A stretch of 64,000 nucleotides of DNA, taken from contig OX104116.1 in NCBI GenBank assembly GCA_944474755.1, positions 10,853,547 through 10,917,546 of the forward strand, written 5' to 3'. Numbering within the stretch: the stretch's first letter is position 1; each line of letters starts with the position of its first letter. The notes under the pieces are model-generated. The model saw only the letters and a list, made by a program, of their open reading frames with translations, ran no database searches and was not told where the DNA came from. This DNA is from Limnoperna fortunei (Eukaryota; Mollusca; Bivalvia; Mytilida; Modiolidae). This document shows positions 12,701 to 27,700 of the stretch, piece by piece. The translations under genes and the position numbers were made by a program.

Positions 12701-15700
12701 TTGTATAGAAATAAAATATCAACAATTAAGCAGAGTTTATAATAGTACAGTTGAGTGAATTTTTTGTATGTTGCTTTTCAAAAATGAAGTTTTTAAAAAA
12801 TTTATTGTAGTACATGTACATGTGATTGTACAATAGAAGTAAAGATCAGAGTTTATTTCCTGATCTTTTTTTTTTATATTATTGGTTTTCGTTCTGAAAT
12901 TTGTTCATTTAATAAACTAGACGTGGTGTTCTTTCAGAGTTATCATAATAAAATGCCTTCAAGGATACCAAGGTTATTAAATTTTACCTTACCACATTCT
13001 GATTTCATCTCTGCAAGACTATATTTGTGCTTGTATTTTGTTTCTGTCCAAGAATATTCCTATGTTTAATCACACCTTATATTAAATTGCCAGCTTTTAA
13101 TTGCAATTTGGTCAAAAGAACTAATTTCCTTATTTCTACAGCTTGCAGAATGATTGCACAGACTTTGGCATCATCAGGATATTTGGCAAATAATTTGTCT
13201 ATTTTTCCCAGTACCATAGTATTTGCTAAAATTTCATTATTCTAACTTCATCCTGCTACCTTTGTCCTGGTATTTGCTTAAAATGTGTTATTTTTTACCC
13301 TCATCCAGGTATTTGGTGTCCATTACAGCAATTTGAAATTCGTTGAAATTTTCCAACTCATAAAGAGATTTGATATTCTTTGTAATTAAACAGATATATT
13401 ATACCTTGGAGGGATATTTGTCAAAAATACCAGCATCAAGAAAACATTTTCTTCGCCTATAATGATTGGGAAATCATCCATCTCTTGTTACACCAACTGT
13501 TATTTTTGGCAAATATCTGTCCAAGGCATTATATATAAAATTACACTGTACAAATAATGTTTATACCTTTTCACTTATTCATACAAATTCTGCATAATTT
13601 TTATTTCTGTAAAAGAAGCCATCATAGGACAGTTCATGGTGAATAAAAGTCATATACGAAACGAAGACTTACAGAATTGGAAATAAATACTCATTAATCA
13701 CTTTGCAAAAGCAGACATACACAAACAAAAATTATTGTACTTAATGATTATATTCTGTGATACAATATTGCAGATTGTATAAGGAAAAAAGGGGCCTTTT
13801 CTTCCCACCTTTCTCATATATAAGCATATTGTATAACTATTGTTTCCCCTGATTATGATCATATGTTATAATTCTTTAATTGGTAGATTTAGTAATTGGC
13901 CATTTGTGCTTTTGTTGATTCTAAGTCCCCAACAAAAATGTAAGGAACATATTAATTTAAGGTTAAAACTTTTTTTTTTATTCCAACAGAACACAATAGG
14001 GAAAAAAATTGGTCAAATAACATTTTATCTGTTCCTTCAAAACTGGTTATGAAGATTTATTATATGGTCATTGACTACTTAGTTTTGTTTTTAGCTTTAT
14101 TTGAAGTTTTTGTCACAAGGGAAGTTAAGATAAAATATTTAGTAAATGATATGAAGATTGAATAGTAGAATATGTCATGGTATTAAACCTCAAAAAGACA
14201 AACAAATATTTTGCTTTTGAACAAAAATAAACAAAACTGAGAAATTCTGGAATTGATTTGAAAAATTCACTGCTGGGTAACATGAGGTAGGATTGAACTT
14301 TAGGTGTTAAATTTATCCACAACAGTGTCCTTAAAGCACTCAATTTATACAGTACTTTAAATACCTACTGTAATAATTATTTCCATTAAGAGTATTTTTA
14401 CACAACTTACTTACAGCTTCCATTAATGTTAGTGGAAATAAAGTCTTAAGTTTGAAATAAAACAAGATGTAGACATTATTAAGCTTTCATGTCAATATCA
14501 TCTAACACTTACAACAGATGGGATTGAGCCATTTAAAGTTCTCCTGGCATATTAACAAGAAATTTTACTAATTAAAGAAAAGAAAATCCTGTCCTCATCA
14601 AACAGAAAGTAATTAGCATAGTTATTAACTATTTAAGGAGACTAGTGAGTCAATTTGTACTAAAAACTAGTAGTCTAAACTTAAACATGAAACTTTCAAC
14701 AGAGAATCAATAAAAGCGTTGGTTTAAATCGATTCCATGGAATTTACCTACCCTTTTAATGAAGGCTTTAATGTTTATTGTAAACATTATTCTTTTAAGG
14801 GTTAAAATGATACCTATATTTTCTACTTTCTAAAGAATCGGCACATTGTTGGGAGTTTATTTGAAAAATATACAGTATTTAAGCCTAGTTCAGTTTTCAT
14901 TTATCATAATAGGTTTATAAAGCAGATGTCTGCTTTATTGAAAAACAAAATCTAGTAGATAGAGGAGAGGATTGAATTTGTCCTTACTTAATTGACAGAT
15001 TGTCAATTTAAGAAGCTTTGAAATAAACATGGTTTTATCTGGTGAAACAGACATGTGTTTATTTCACTCAGAATTGGATATAATTTTACAGTGTGTTTAA
15101 TCATACTTGATGTTCACAGTTTACAGTCTATAGGGAATATTACTAATATAATTTTCTTTTATTGAAGAAATATTTGGATTTAGCTGATAAAATTATATTG
15201 AGTAAAACCACAATGAACATTGTACTGATTTATTTGATTTCTACAATTTCTATTGGAATGTTCTGAATTTTAGGATTAATTAAAGGGTTTTTAATTAATG
15301 GAAATGGTTATTTTGGAATTCTTATTAATTTCATTTATTTCATGGAGTCAAAAATAATTAGGCATTTATTATTGGAGAATACTGTGGTCAAAGTGAGGAA
15401 TTTATTTACTGGCGGCATAGGGACACATTTTATAGCAAAATTTCAAACAATTATAGAACAATTTTTTAAATGAACAGTTAATAAATATGACTTGTATGCA
15501 AGTGAAGAAATAATAGTGTTGACATGTGGCATTATAGGAACTACAGAGAAAAAGTTAAAAACTTCAAAAATGGACGAAAGTAAGTAAAAGACAAATTTTA
15601 GATAAAATGTTATAAAAACTTTGTATATCAATTTTTTTATTGACATTCACAATTTTAAAGTTTAAGTTCAAGATTTGTAGAACCCTTTAGTGTATTGTTA

Positions 15701-18700
15701 TAAGTTATAACATATTAATTTAGATGGCATACATAATATTTTGACTGGAAACCATTCTAGGAAAAATCTGTTACAATTCTGGCTTAATTTAATGTTTGAA
15801 ATACAGGGCACCCTGTTTAGTGGTAATGCTGTACCTTTGTTGTTAGTAACATCATACATCTATTATTTTAAAATCTAAAATCACTTTTACCATGAATTAT
15901 ATATGAAATGAATCAACACATTTTAAACTAAATTTTCTTTTATTTTATACAATAAAATATATTTTTTTAAAAACTGAATTTATTTTGTTAGTAATGTTGA
16001 TTTTTTTATGCAAGTTTGTTCAATATTTATTGTATATTTAATAGATTTTCAATCTAAACACTATTGTTTAGCAGGAATTGTTCTTATTCAATGAATGTTC
16101 AAGGTGTTTTGACTTCTGCGGGAGATGGTATCATTAAATAGCTGTCTTGAATCTTATATATAAGAATAGAATACTGGTGAAATTGTGGTAAATAAAAAAT
16201 TAAGATTTTTCAGATTAAAAGTATTCACTCAGCGTTAAATAGTGGCAGAGTTTTGGTAGGAAAACATTTAAGCAGAAAAGAACCTATCATCACGCAAACG
16301 ATATGTATCAGTTTTAAAGTAATTTTTAGTTTGAAAGAGATTTTGGAAATGATATAGAGTTAGACTGAACAAAGTGTTTTTGACTATTATTATACCCATA
16401 GCTGAGTTGTTTTAATATCTCGTTACTATAAATTCATTTTATTGATCGTATCTGTAGACAGTCAAACTGGGTTAAAGTCAACTTTTGGAACTTTTGTTTG
16501 CTTGAGAAGGTTGTTTATTTAAATAGCTGGTGTTAGTTGTTTTATGTTCAGTTAAGAAAATGCTGCTGCAAATACAACATGTATGTTCTCATTTATTTGT
16601 TAGAAAGATTTATTTGTCCCTGTGTTTAACAACTTGTCCCTTGTATATCTTATATTTTTTAGCTGAAATTAATTTATTGATGTTTGAAGTCTAGGAGCAT
16701 ATAAAAATCATTTGTCAAAAATTTGACTTGTGTTAAATGCAATATTCATTTTTGTTGACCATAAGTAAACAGAATATGCTGCATGTTTATGTATGGCCGA
16801 AAGTTGTTTCAATATAGAAGTTTGTTTAAAAAAGATACAGTCAACAAGTTCAGTGTTTGAAAGTACAACAAATGTTGACCTAAAGTTAAATGTTCGATTT
16901 GAAATCAAATAATTTTCCAAAATTCTTTGGTCTGATTTTATTGTTTTATAAAGACAAATATTGCACGTATATCTTTTATTTTAAGAAATTAGTAAACACT
17001 GTTCATACCCAAAGATAAAGAGATCTACTACTATTAATTTAGATCAATACCCATTAAGGTCATTTGTAACAAATATAATTCTAGCATTATAGTAAACAGT
17101 TGTACTTTACAGTATGTTGCTTTTAAAATATTGTCATCAGAGGATCTTTACTCATAAGTACTTCACCAACATTGCTGATCGCCATTATTTAAATGGATGT
17201 AAAATAGCAAACAGTGGTGATAAAGCAATGAAACAATATGCAACATTCAAATTGTTTACCCGGGGTGGGCTATGTTCCCAAGGGATTCATCCTTCTATGC
17301 AGGTAACATTTGTTTTATAAAACCGAAATTTCAAATACATATTTAATAAAGGATTGATGATTTGTGTATCTGTTAGCTGATCAAATCTGTTTTCTCTTGC
17401 CATTTTCTTTCAATCACTAGCAGGAGACAATTTCTGATTTGAAAAATCAGAATCGTTCATGAAAGATTTCCTGTAAGATATGAGACAATAGATTGTTGGC
17501 CGATCAACAATTGTGTTGTCCCACCCTAACCAGAAGGTGTCTGATTTCATTGAAAATTTTTGAAAAAACTGTAACTGTATTATTAAACTATATATATGTA
17601 AGGTATAATACTCACTAAAACTGCCCTAAAACAGTATTTATTTATCCATGCAAACGCCATCTGAAATCCATGCATGTGCACATTCTCTCTATGATACCAC
17701 TTACTGGTAAGTTGTTGAAAACGAGAATGTGACTGGAGTTTCCAATAATGTTATGTAAATAAAAAGAACGAAAGTTAGGAAACCATTAGTGACTATAAAA
17801 TTTCAGATTAATGTTTGCAAGGCTTTAAAGTACTGGTCAAAAAAGCTATCTTTATTCCAATAAAAAAGAAGCTAAAATTGTAGCACTGATATGCACTAAT
17901 ATGCAAAGTGTTCTGGCGACAGATTTTAACACTTTAAAAATTTATAATAGTCAAAGAGGTATAGTTAAATCAGTACAGAAATGTGTCCTTCTCATTTGAA
18001 CTAAAGAACTTTGAAGAAGAAGAAGAGGGTATACGGTTTTAACCTTGTCTGTCCATTTGTTCGTTCATCCGTCCGTCACAAACATTTCTGTAGCAGTTTT
18101 CTAAGCAACTATAGGATGCAGAAGCCTGATATTTTGCATATTGCTTTATCCTATAGTACCATATGGTGTTAAGTGATTTTATTCTCCTTGGTCATCTACT
18201 TCCTGTTTACTGATTACTTTTTGTAAAAGCCTTGTTAGTTTTTTTTCCAGGACCATGTATTAAAGGAATATCAGTAATGGATTACATGTATACATGTTAG
18301 TTATATGCTCCTATATTAATTGTTTATTTAAGTGCCACAAATTAAGCTTTGTCAGGAAAACATTTGTGACAAAATAATGTTCGCAGTGTTTAAAGGTCAA
18401 TGTAATGATCACTGCTCCAATTAAAATAAAATCAATGCTAAAATTGTGGAAATGATTTGTGCTTATGTCCAATATGCTCAAGCAATAAAGTAAACCTTTT
18501 ACTACTTCAAAATTGTGATGTTATCCAAATACAATTGTTAAATAAATGCATTAGGATAGTGAATGAGTGTTTAAGGCATGTATACTGAGTTTCCTGGAGA
18601 CAGCTGTTATTTTACTTAATTGACTACAATTATCAAGGTGGAGTAATTGTAGTATTTGATCAGTTTGTTTGATAGTTGTCAACAGGACACTGTAGCAATG

Positions 18701-21700
18701 CTTTCATTGGTGTCTCTAGTCAGAACATGAAAATGGTCAATAGGATACTGTAGTAATGCTTTCATTGGTCTCCCTAGTCAGAACATTATTTAGTTTTAGT
18801 TAATAATTAAGGTCAAGATTTCGGTGAGAAGACACCATTTTACCCTAAAATACATATGAATCTTTTCGGCAGGTGGCCTCGAAAGAGCCGTAGTATTTTC
18901 ACTTTGACCCCAATGTTATGAAGGCTACACTTCACCTTTGCAACTTAAAGCCATCTGGTGAAGTTAAAAAAATTTTCTTATGATAAATTTACATAATACC
19001 AATGAGTAAATTTGTTTTTAAAATTTATATTTATGTGTAGATTAATACCAGTGACATTCCTGTATTGGCCCTGTTTTGCTGTATTGGGCGTTATTTTTCT
19101 GTAATTGCCCTGTTTTTCCCTGAATGAGCCCAGTTTTTTTAATATTGGCCTTGTTTACTAAATTCATATTGTATGTACAGTTCCACATAGATTTTACTCA
19201 ATTGATTAATAAAATTAGATATTTATTTAGTTTTTAGAGCTATATACCATACTTTTCATTACCCATATATCTTTCAAAATAAATTAATTCGTTTATTGAA
19301 ATAAAAAATGTTTATGAAGTGATCCATATTGATTATTATAAAAAAAAATAGTAGTAAGTCTGTATTTAAGTTTGAATGTTTTTTTGTTTTATTTCTCTTG
19401 TTTTATTTCTCTTTTTTTACTTATGTGAGAAAACTGTTACACATTGGTTTTGTTGATTTTTTTAGTTTTGAAGACATTGCTTGCCTTGGAGAATCCACTA
19501 GTCTGTCAGAAATCTCCCTGGATGGAAACCCTATTGCTCAGGAGCAGTACTATAAACAGATTGTACTGCGGCACATGCAGCAGCTTAAACAGTTGGACAT
19601 GAAACGTGTTACGGTAAGTTACAGCAGTAAATACTTGCAGCTGAATGGCATCTTAACTGTGTAAGATCAGTACTGAGGGAGAGTGTTTTGTTTTGTTGAA
19701 AAAATATGTGCACACACAGTGTCTTTCATATGACATATTTAAGAGACTGAACTTTGTATATGGTATATGCCACCAAAGACGACCATACATGTACATGACT
19801 GTGATATAGAATTTAATAAAGAGTAGTCATTTCATTTTATTAAATTACTTGTTTATTCAATCAATCCAGCTCATTTTTATAAATCTGATAGCAGATTTTA
19901 TGTTCTAATTGTTCAGATAAATTATTTTTCTTAGTCTGAGATGATTGTATTCAACTATGTATGAAAACATTTTTTGTACAGTTAAACTTAGTATTTTTAT
20001 GCCCTCCGTATGGATATAATTGTCCGTCCAACCATCCATACCTCTGGTTTCAACATTTTAACTTTTAAAAAACATCAACAGATTTTGTTAAAACATTGCA
20101 CAGCTGTTAAGTGCTATAAAATTAAGATAATGTTCAATTTTCTACACAATCTCTGTTGTTGTTTTTTACTAAGACCAATTTAAAAAATTGTCAAAAAGTG
20201 GCTTTTTTCAAAAGATTACTTGAAAAACAGATTTTGTTAGAACTGCACAGCTGTTAAGTACTATAAATTGAAGATCAAGTTGAACTTTCAGCACAATCCC
20301 AATTGTAATTTTTTAGTTGGTGCCAATTTGAAATTATTTTTATTTTTATAACGTCCAGGTAAATGTTGTCTTATGAGACGGAATGTTATCATGCTCAGCT
20401 GTTCCTATAGGCTGATTTCTAATTCAGTAAAATGTGTTCATGATCATTAAAATAATGCAGTGTCATGGGGTACTTATTAAATGCCCTTTATGTGTTTAAA
20501 TAAATTGACTATGGTTGGCTCATTTCTGTTTAATGTTGCATATGTTTAAAAACTTTTGTCTGCAGGACATTACTGGAACTTTTTCCTCAAGTCATAGATC
20601 TCGACCATTTAATCCACTGTATCATATAATGTCCATGCCTGGATTTAGGTCAGCTTTGGTTAGTCCAAGGACTGTAGTTCCTGTGCCACAGAACAGCCAA
20701 GCAGAAGTCACAAAAGAAAACAATAATATAGAAGCTAATGAAGAGAAAAACTCATCATATGTTGATGGCACAGTTACTAAACCAATGCACTCAAGTGGCC
20801 ATTTTACGGCTGCTTTACAAACTATAAAGCTGTCATCATCATCAGGGGAGATAAATATTATATCTGATGATAATCGAAGAAATAGAAATTTACAGGGGAA
20901 ACCAAGATTTATGACTGTGAAGGCCACCAATTGGGCAGTCAACACCACTGTTTCGTCCAAGTCCAGTTCAGTAACTAACACTGTAATCCAAACATCCCAG
21001 CCAAGACAAGCCTTTACACCAAATAGAACTGGCATGGCTACTAAACCAACATACACATTGTATAGATCATATAGCTCTTCTGAGCAATTCAACAGGCCAA
21101 AACTATCAATGAGTAAGCACGCTTTGACTTTAATGGATCCTCTTTGTGCCTCTCCAATGTTTACCTTATCTCCTGTGGAGAACAACGATGAAAGAGTCTT
21201 GCTTTTTGGATCCGAACCTTCCCTTGATCAGGTCTCTTTAACAACACCTAGACCAAATGATGTAAAAAATGAGGATCAAATGTCAGATACATCTGGTAAC
21301 ATCTCTAGACCCATCTCAGAGTATCAAAAAACAAATTCAAAGACTTTTTCAGAAAATGTACTACAGGGGAAGAATGTGTTCGGAACAGATTTGAAGCCTT
21401 TACAAACAACTGAAATTAATCGTGATGAAACTGTCGAGATTAAATCTTCAGAAGCAGATTCTAAATATATTGGTGATTTTAAAGGTAACCAAGAAAAAGT
21501 TGATAAATTAAAACCTTTCTGGAAGGTGATTGATAACAGGATTGTCAGAGTAACTTACTCAGAGGAACAAATTGAAATCACAAAGAAATTGATTGAAAAG
21601 GAAACAGGAGATTCTTTGGATGCTAATAAAAATGTTACAACGGAAAAGGAACAGGATGTAGTTGCAGATTCTGTTAAACAGTCAAATTATGATGGTGAGG

Positions 21701-24700
21701 AAAAGAGTCAACAGGAAGCTGTAGATACTGTTGAAGAGATCAGTGACGAGAAAGGAGAACTTACACAGAAAATTGATAGTATTTTTGAGAACGTTTCAAC
21801 TACTTCACAGAGGGATAAATATGACATCTCTGTTACAAGGAATTTCTATCACAGAAGTAGAGGTGTAGACCAGGTCACGATGATAATACCGAAACGTGCA
21901 AAAACAGAAGAAGGGAGTGACAAGATGAATAAATCAGAAAAGGGTACCAGTCTCCACCTGCCTGTTATTAAAATGACTCGATTGAATTCAGATGAATCTC
22001 AAGAAACCAAGGACATTGGTTCGGCAGAAAATATCTTTGAAAAGAAATCTTTCACAACTAATGCACAAACGATCCAAAACCCTCCAGATAGACCTGTTCT
22101 TCAAAGAGAGCCACCATTGTGTACTCTTATTCCTAAAGTGGAAACACTGACTATCCTTAAAGAACCACCTTTAACAATACAAACCAAAAATAGTATGGAA
22201 ACTATACCAGAGACAGACAATCTAACATTAACTTCAGTAAACTCTGTTAGTATAAACAGACAGAAAACTGCCAAAACAGAACTGTCAAAATCTGTATCTT
22301 TGTCTGATGAGCCAGATAATGCCAGTCAGTCACCATTAGTGATCCAGAGTGCAAGCATGCCCACAACAACAGTGACACCTACTGGTAACAGTTCTGTTCC
22401 GTCAACACCCACACAACCAAATCGAAAAAATTCTGGTACAACCATGGGCCAGTCTGTTGTGAAACAGTCTTTCAAGGCCACTCCCCTAATGTTAACATGT
22501 TCTGCTGTTTTCCCGGTAGTGGTAGCACCTACAAGGGTAATATATATGGGTGTATTGCATGGAAATCTAAAACTATTTCATTAAAAAAGCATGCTTGTCA
22601 ATTTAAAAATCTTAAATTACCCTAACTGCTGCTAAAGATTTTACTGCTTTTGAGAATTTTAATTTTGTATGAATATATTAAAAATTTACCAATCCATTTA
22701 ATCCATAGATTTGTGTTCTGAGAGCAAAATGAGATGGATAAATGTTACACTTTTTAAAATTATATTTACATTTAAGGACTTTGCAGGAGTCAATTTTTGT
22801 ACATTTAAACATTTTAATTAGTCAATTTATAAAATTGTATGCTGATTTTTCTCACAAAATAAGCTTTACCTGATTATAAGGTCATTTGTTTTAATTAAAC
22901 AGAATTACACATTTTTAAGATATGTTTTAATAAAAGGCTTAGATTGAAAATGGAAAATTAAAAAAAAACTGTTATGAGAATTTTTTGTTGAGCAATTCAC
23001 TGTTATCTGTGCAAAATTATCTTAATATACTCAATCATTCGTCATTAAAAAACAAGGACCATATTTGAAGTATACCTAAGTTTAAGAAAATATATGAAGC
23101 TTTATTGATTAGCATCATATATGCCTGCCAGAATTATGAAGTACTGTCTTCTCAACTTTTTTTACACAACATTTTCTATTTTGAATCTACAGCATTGATT
23201 CCTATATGTAAAATATAGACTCCATGGGGTATTACATGTTTTTTTAAAAAATTTTAATAGAGTTTACAGGATATTGCATAAAATTAGGATAATGTATTCA
23301 GTTAATTAAAGATTCAAAATATTTATTTGTGTAAAAGCTTTATTGATTATCAGTAATTAATATGCATGCATGTGTATTATCCTTGTATTTAACTACCAAT
23401 ATCACATTACTTACTGCATGCTTCACTCATTTTCAATCAGTTTGACTTTGTATGCTTATGGATGTGTTATTAATACTGGAATAATTGTAAACAAGATTAA
23501 CTTTTTCTGTTTTTTCCTTGAATAATTAAGATTTTATCAAAATCTTAAATACATGTTCATTTCAGATATGACATTCATGTTTTGTGGTCATGATATGATT
23601 GGGTATGCAGCAGTGTGTTTTTTTTTTCTTTTTTCCCCAATTTCAAACTTGAAAACAGTATACAAAAGACAGTCATTATACTGCCTTACATGTAATGTCA
23701 CCGATGTAGGATATATATTAAGATTATCCTGAAGTTTGCATTCAATGTTTACTGATACCTTTGTACCAAGGCAGTTCATGATTCATACTCCATTCCTTTC
23801 TGTGTCCACGATAGAAGTGACATCACATCTTTCCAGACAGCCTTAATATTCGTATAGTCAGGATTATATTGTCTTTGGGTTATACAATTTGTGTTTGCAG
23901 TGAAAGTTTAGATTCTGCAGTTGTTGTCCACTACTGATAATTCTACTGGGACCCTGTTTTGAGTGCAATGTATATATATATTGAATTAAGGTATCTGGAT
24001 CTCAATTGAGCACCTGATCATATTTGATGTCCCGGATGTCCATTGTTTTTAAATAGAGCAGACCTCCGTAATGTTCGGCAACTAATTTTGTTGTTGCTCA
24101 AAACTGTTAAAATTGACTAAAAGTAAAACATTATATTTAATTTGTATCATTAATGAGCAGTACATTGATTAAATAAAGCTGTATTTCTTGGTCTAAAAAT
24201 GAAATTAAACTGTACAGAAACATATGTTACCAACAAAAAACCCCAAAATTATACTTGCACAATATAGAACTAACAGCCATGAATCTTATTTCAGACGACA
24301 TACACATGTAAAAACAAACACAAGGCAAACAATCCGAAAAAAATACATATGGTAAAGAAATAACTTGAGAATTGGAAGATTTACGTTAGGAAAAACCAGT
24401 ATTGTTTACACAACATTGATTACATGTGTACATACAAAATATTGTCCAAATTTCAGAACTGTTGGAGTAATTAATTGAAGTTGTCTTTTGAACACTCTAG
24501 TTTCTTCTCAAAGTTTTGTTCAGTTGTACAATAGATTGAAAATATTATTTGATTTAAAACTTGAGTGTATAGATTTATATGGTTTTTTACAACTAAATGT
24601 TTATAAATTCTGACCATTTGATAATACTGTTATAGATTCTTTTTTTAATACATATTTATTTTACATATAACTGCATGAATGTATGGTGTTTATGTAGTAA

Positions 24701-27700
24701 TAATGGAGAACTATTATATTACAATTTTGTGTTTATGTTATTCTTGAGTGAAGTCTGTTTTGTAGAAATAATTGACAATTAATTAAGTATATAAGACGTG
24801 TCAAATTTCATATTAGCTGTAATCAAATGTTGGAGGAGAAAATACTATACTGTACCAAAAATGGAAGTATGTTTTGTGGACAATCCAATGTTAGGCTACT
24901 TCATGTTAGTTTGTAGATTCTCGTCCACTTGTGTTCTGATGTTTTGCCTTAAATCTATTTCATCGGCAAATTAACTTGATATTCTTGTATATATATGTGG
25001 GTAAAATGATACCATTGTTTCTTGCAAAGGATGAAGAAAGAAGAATAGCGTTAGTTATGGCAAGAAAAGAAGAGGAGAAAAAAAGGGACTCAAACAAGAC
25101 TCAGATCTTAAAGGTTAGTACAGGATAAATGTATTAATGGTAATGTATAGATTCTAAAAATTGAAACGAAGGATTGAATTTTTCATTTCATAAAGAATGA
25201 TGAACTCATTCATGCTATACAGATAACTACACTCCTTCATGTACACTGGCTTCCTCCCTTAATAAAACTAAATGCCATGATGTAATGGAACAATTGCTGA
25301 ATGTGGTGTTAAAAACCATTCAAACAAACAAATAAAAAAAAAATAATTTAATTAATAAACATTTCTAAGCTGAAAAAATGTTACAAAAACACTTCAAAGA
25401 GGGAAAGAAATTAGTAGAATAAATTTTCGTCCTGTTTCGTACCCCTAGGTTGGCATGTGCCAGAAATGAGAACTCAATAGTTTGTTAATTGAAGAACACA
25501 AACAGTTTTTCCACCAATCAAAAAAGGTGTTACATCCAAAATCAATTTAGTTAGGAATAAATGTAAAATTTCAGTCTCGGATAAAACAACTTTGTTTTTT
25601 TTAGGTTGCATAATATGCAGTTTGGACAATTTTTTTTTTATCATGGTCAGTCACATGATGTTCCCTATCTCATCACATCTGTTTATTTCTGCATATTTAT
25701 CTTTTTATTATATATTTTGTCAATATAAACTTAGAATAGCATGCACATCAGAAATTTATTAACCTGTTGTTATTATACCATGACTATCCCAAGACCTAAG
25801 CATCCCCAATAAGGAATACAATTTATCATTACTTCAGTCAGAAATGGACCCATATTAGGAAATCGTTAGGCTAGACACCATTAAATATCTGTTAATATAA
25901 TGTCAACAGTTATAAATCACTACATTAATGTCATAGTTTTCCTGTTATAGAAGATATACCACAATAGAGTGTTGAGTTTACATTATGAATATCTCATTGA
26001 AATATCGATATTAATTGATGGAATATTTATATAGACATTATAGAATAGTATTTCATTTGAATAAGAAAATGTGGAAATGATATTAACTGTAATAAAAGAT
26101 AGATTAATTTTGAATCTGTTTTATTTCGGTCATAATAATGTATCAAGACTTAGTCTATTCAGTGTATATGGAACCTTTAACCAAACACCTCATGCACTTA
26201 ATAGCAAAGACAACCCTGTCAACTTAAAGGACAGTCACAATGAAATGTGTTACTTGACTCGTTTATGTTTTTTTTTATGTCATTTTTGACACAGTAAATT
26301 TTGATTGACTGAAAGGGCTCATGCAAGGACCAACATTTATTTAGTTTTCTTAAATAAATAATAAAGTTTTTCTTAGCATTTTAAATGCAGTTTTAGGTTG
26401 TATAAATATCCAGCTCTGTCACAGAAATTATTGCTGGTAATTTTTTTCTTTATAAGATATAGATATAAATGTCATCCCAACAAGTCAAGGTTTCTTAATC
26501 CGTATGCTTCATGGACTAATGTGAACACAAATACCCAGACTTGTGATGGTGGTATTATGTCAAAACTTCAAATTTGTGGTGTAGATACATAAAAGATACT
26601 ATAATTTGAAGGAAATGTTGTTTTTGACAATATTTAAAATTTGGTTCTATTAGAACAACATGGACATTAAGTTTTATTGAGTACTGAAATTTGTGAATTG
26701 CCTGTACCCACAAAATTCATGAAAATGATGTCCCGTTAATAGTTATACATCCACAGCTTACCTTAGGTTACATCATTGTGTTACAAGTCATGATCATGGG
26801 AGAACTCCGACTGCCAGCATTAAGGATTTATGGTACTGAAATAAAATATAGAAATTGCATGGAAAAATTTGTTCTTCAGGTAGAATTAAGTAAAATGGAC
26901 AATGTGGTAAGATAATAAGCTGAGTATGGCATTACCTGATTTCATTGGCAGACTTGGTCCCTTTTCAGGAATGTGAAATGCGTCGTTAATTGTGTGAACT
27001 GTGTCTTGTTTGTAAATACTAACAAATGGCTGTAAATAAAATTAGTGTTATGTGGGTTTTTTCTACAAAAGTTGGATAAATAAGAATTAATACTGTCACC
27101 TGTTGATAGGAATCCTGATGGTGTTGCTGTGTAGTCATTACACTTTTCTTCTATCTGTAACTCACCCAATGTCATTTAAAGAAATTTGACTTAACTTGTG
27201 CAATAGATTTACCATTAGTAATTGATTTAAATAAGCTACATATTTTAATTTTCAATATATTTGAAATATATTTCTTAAATTTGAACTCGTCATGACTGTT
27301 TTTCAGTGTTTTCGAATGGATTAAAAATATTCTATAAATCAATCTAAATACTGAAATGAATAGCAATGTAAGTCATGAGAACTGTATTTTACTGTTATTT
27401 ACACAACTTAAGAAATATTTTGCTTGATCCATGTAGTTCCTGACTTTGTCTGCTATTTTAAATTTCCAATTGTGTTCTTCATTTACATGTGTGTGCTGGA
27501 ATTTGTGCAAAGGCATCTTCTGTATAATTTATTCTTAGATTATTACCCCAACACCATGGACATCAACATTGATGATAAAAGAAATAAATGTAATTATAAA
27601 GTTGTTGTTTCTTGTTTGTTTACTTTTGTTCAGTTTATTTACAATTTTTAAAATGACATTGTTGACATTTTGCATTGTTTTGTACACTTCTTTTTTTAAA

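Larger units (their letters stand above)
7772..19465 (+). other. LRRC49 intron, 11.7 kb
   Basis: This is the longest intron, very AT-rich. It contains a candidate alternative first exon (10239-10432), a degenerate SINE (11200-11430), a foldback (13394-13537), a splice-bounded pseudo-exon-like patch (17141-17302), a dispersed repeat (18030-18235) and a two-copy duplication (18678-18786). The stretches 7772-10238, 11431-13393, 13538-17140 and 18787-19465 show nothing I can name. Confidence 0.75.

Noticed and set aside
19329..19465. Upstream ATG extension of exon 4
   Set aside because: The extension is the T-rich acceptor tract translated. The exon start at 19466 is fixed by phase and homology.
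20622..21185. 187-codon frame antisense to LRRC49 exon 5
   Set aside because: It lies entirely inside a well-supported coding exon and shows no homology or splice support, so it is a shadow frame.
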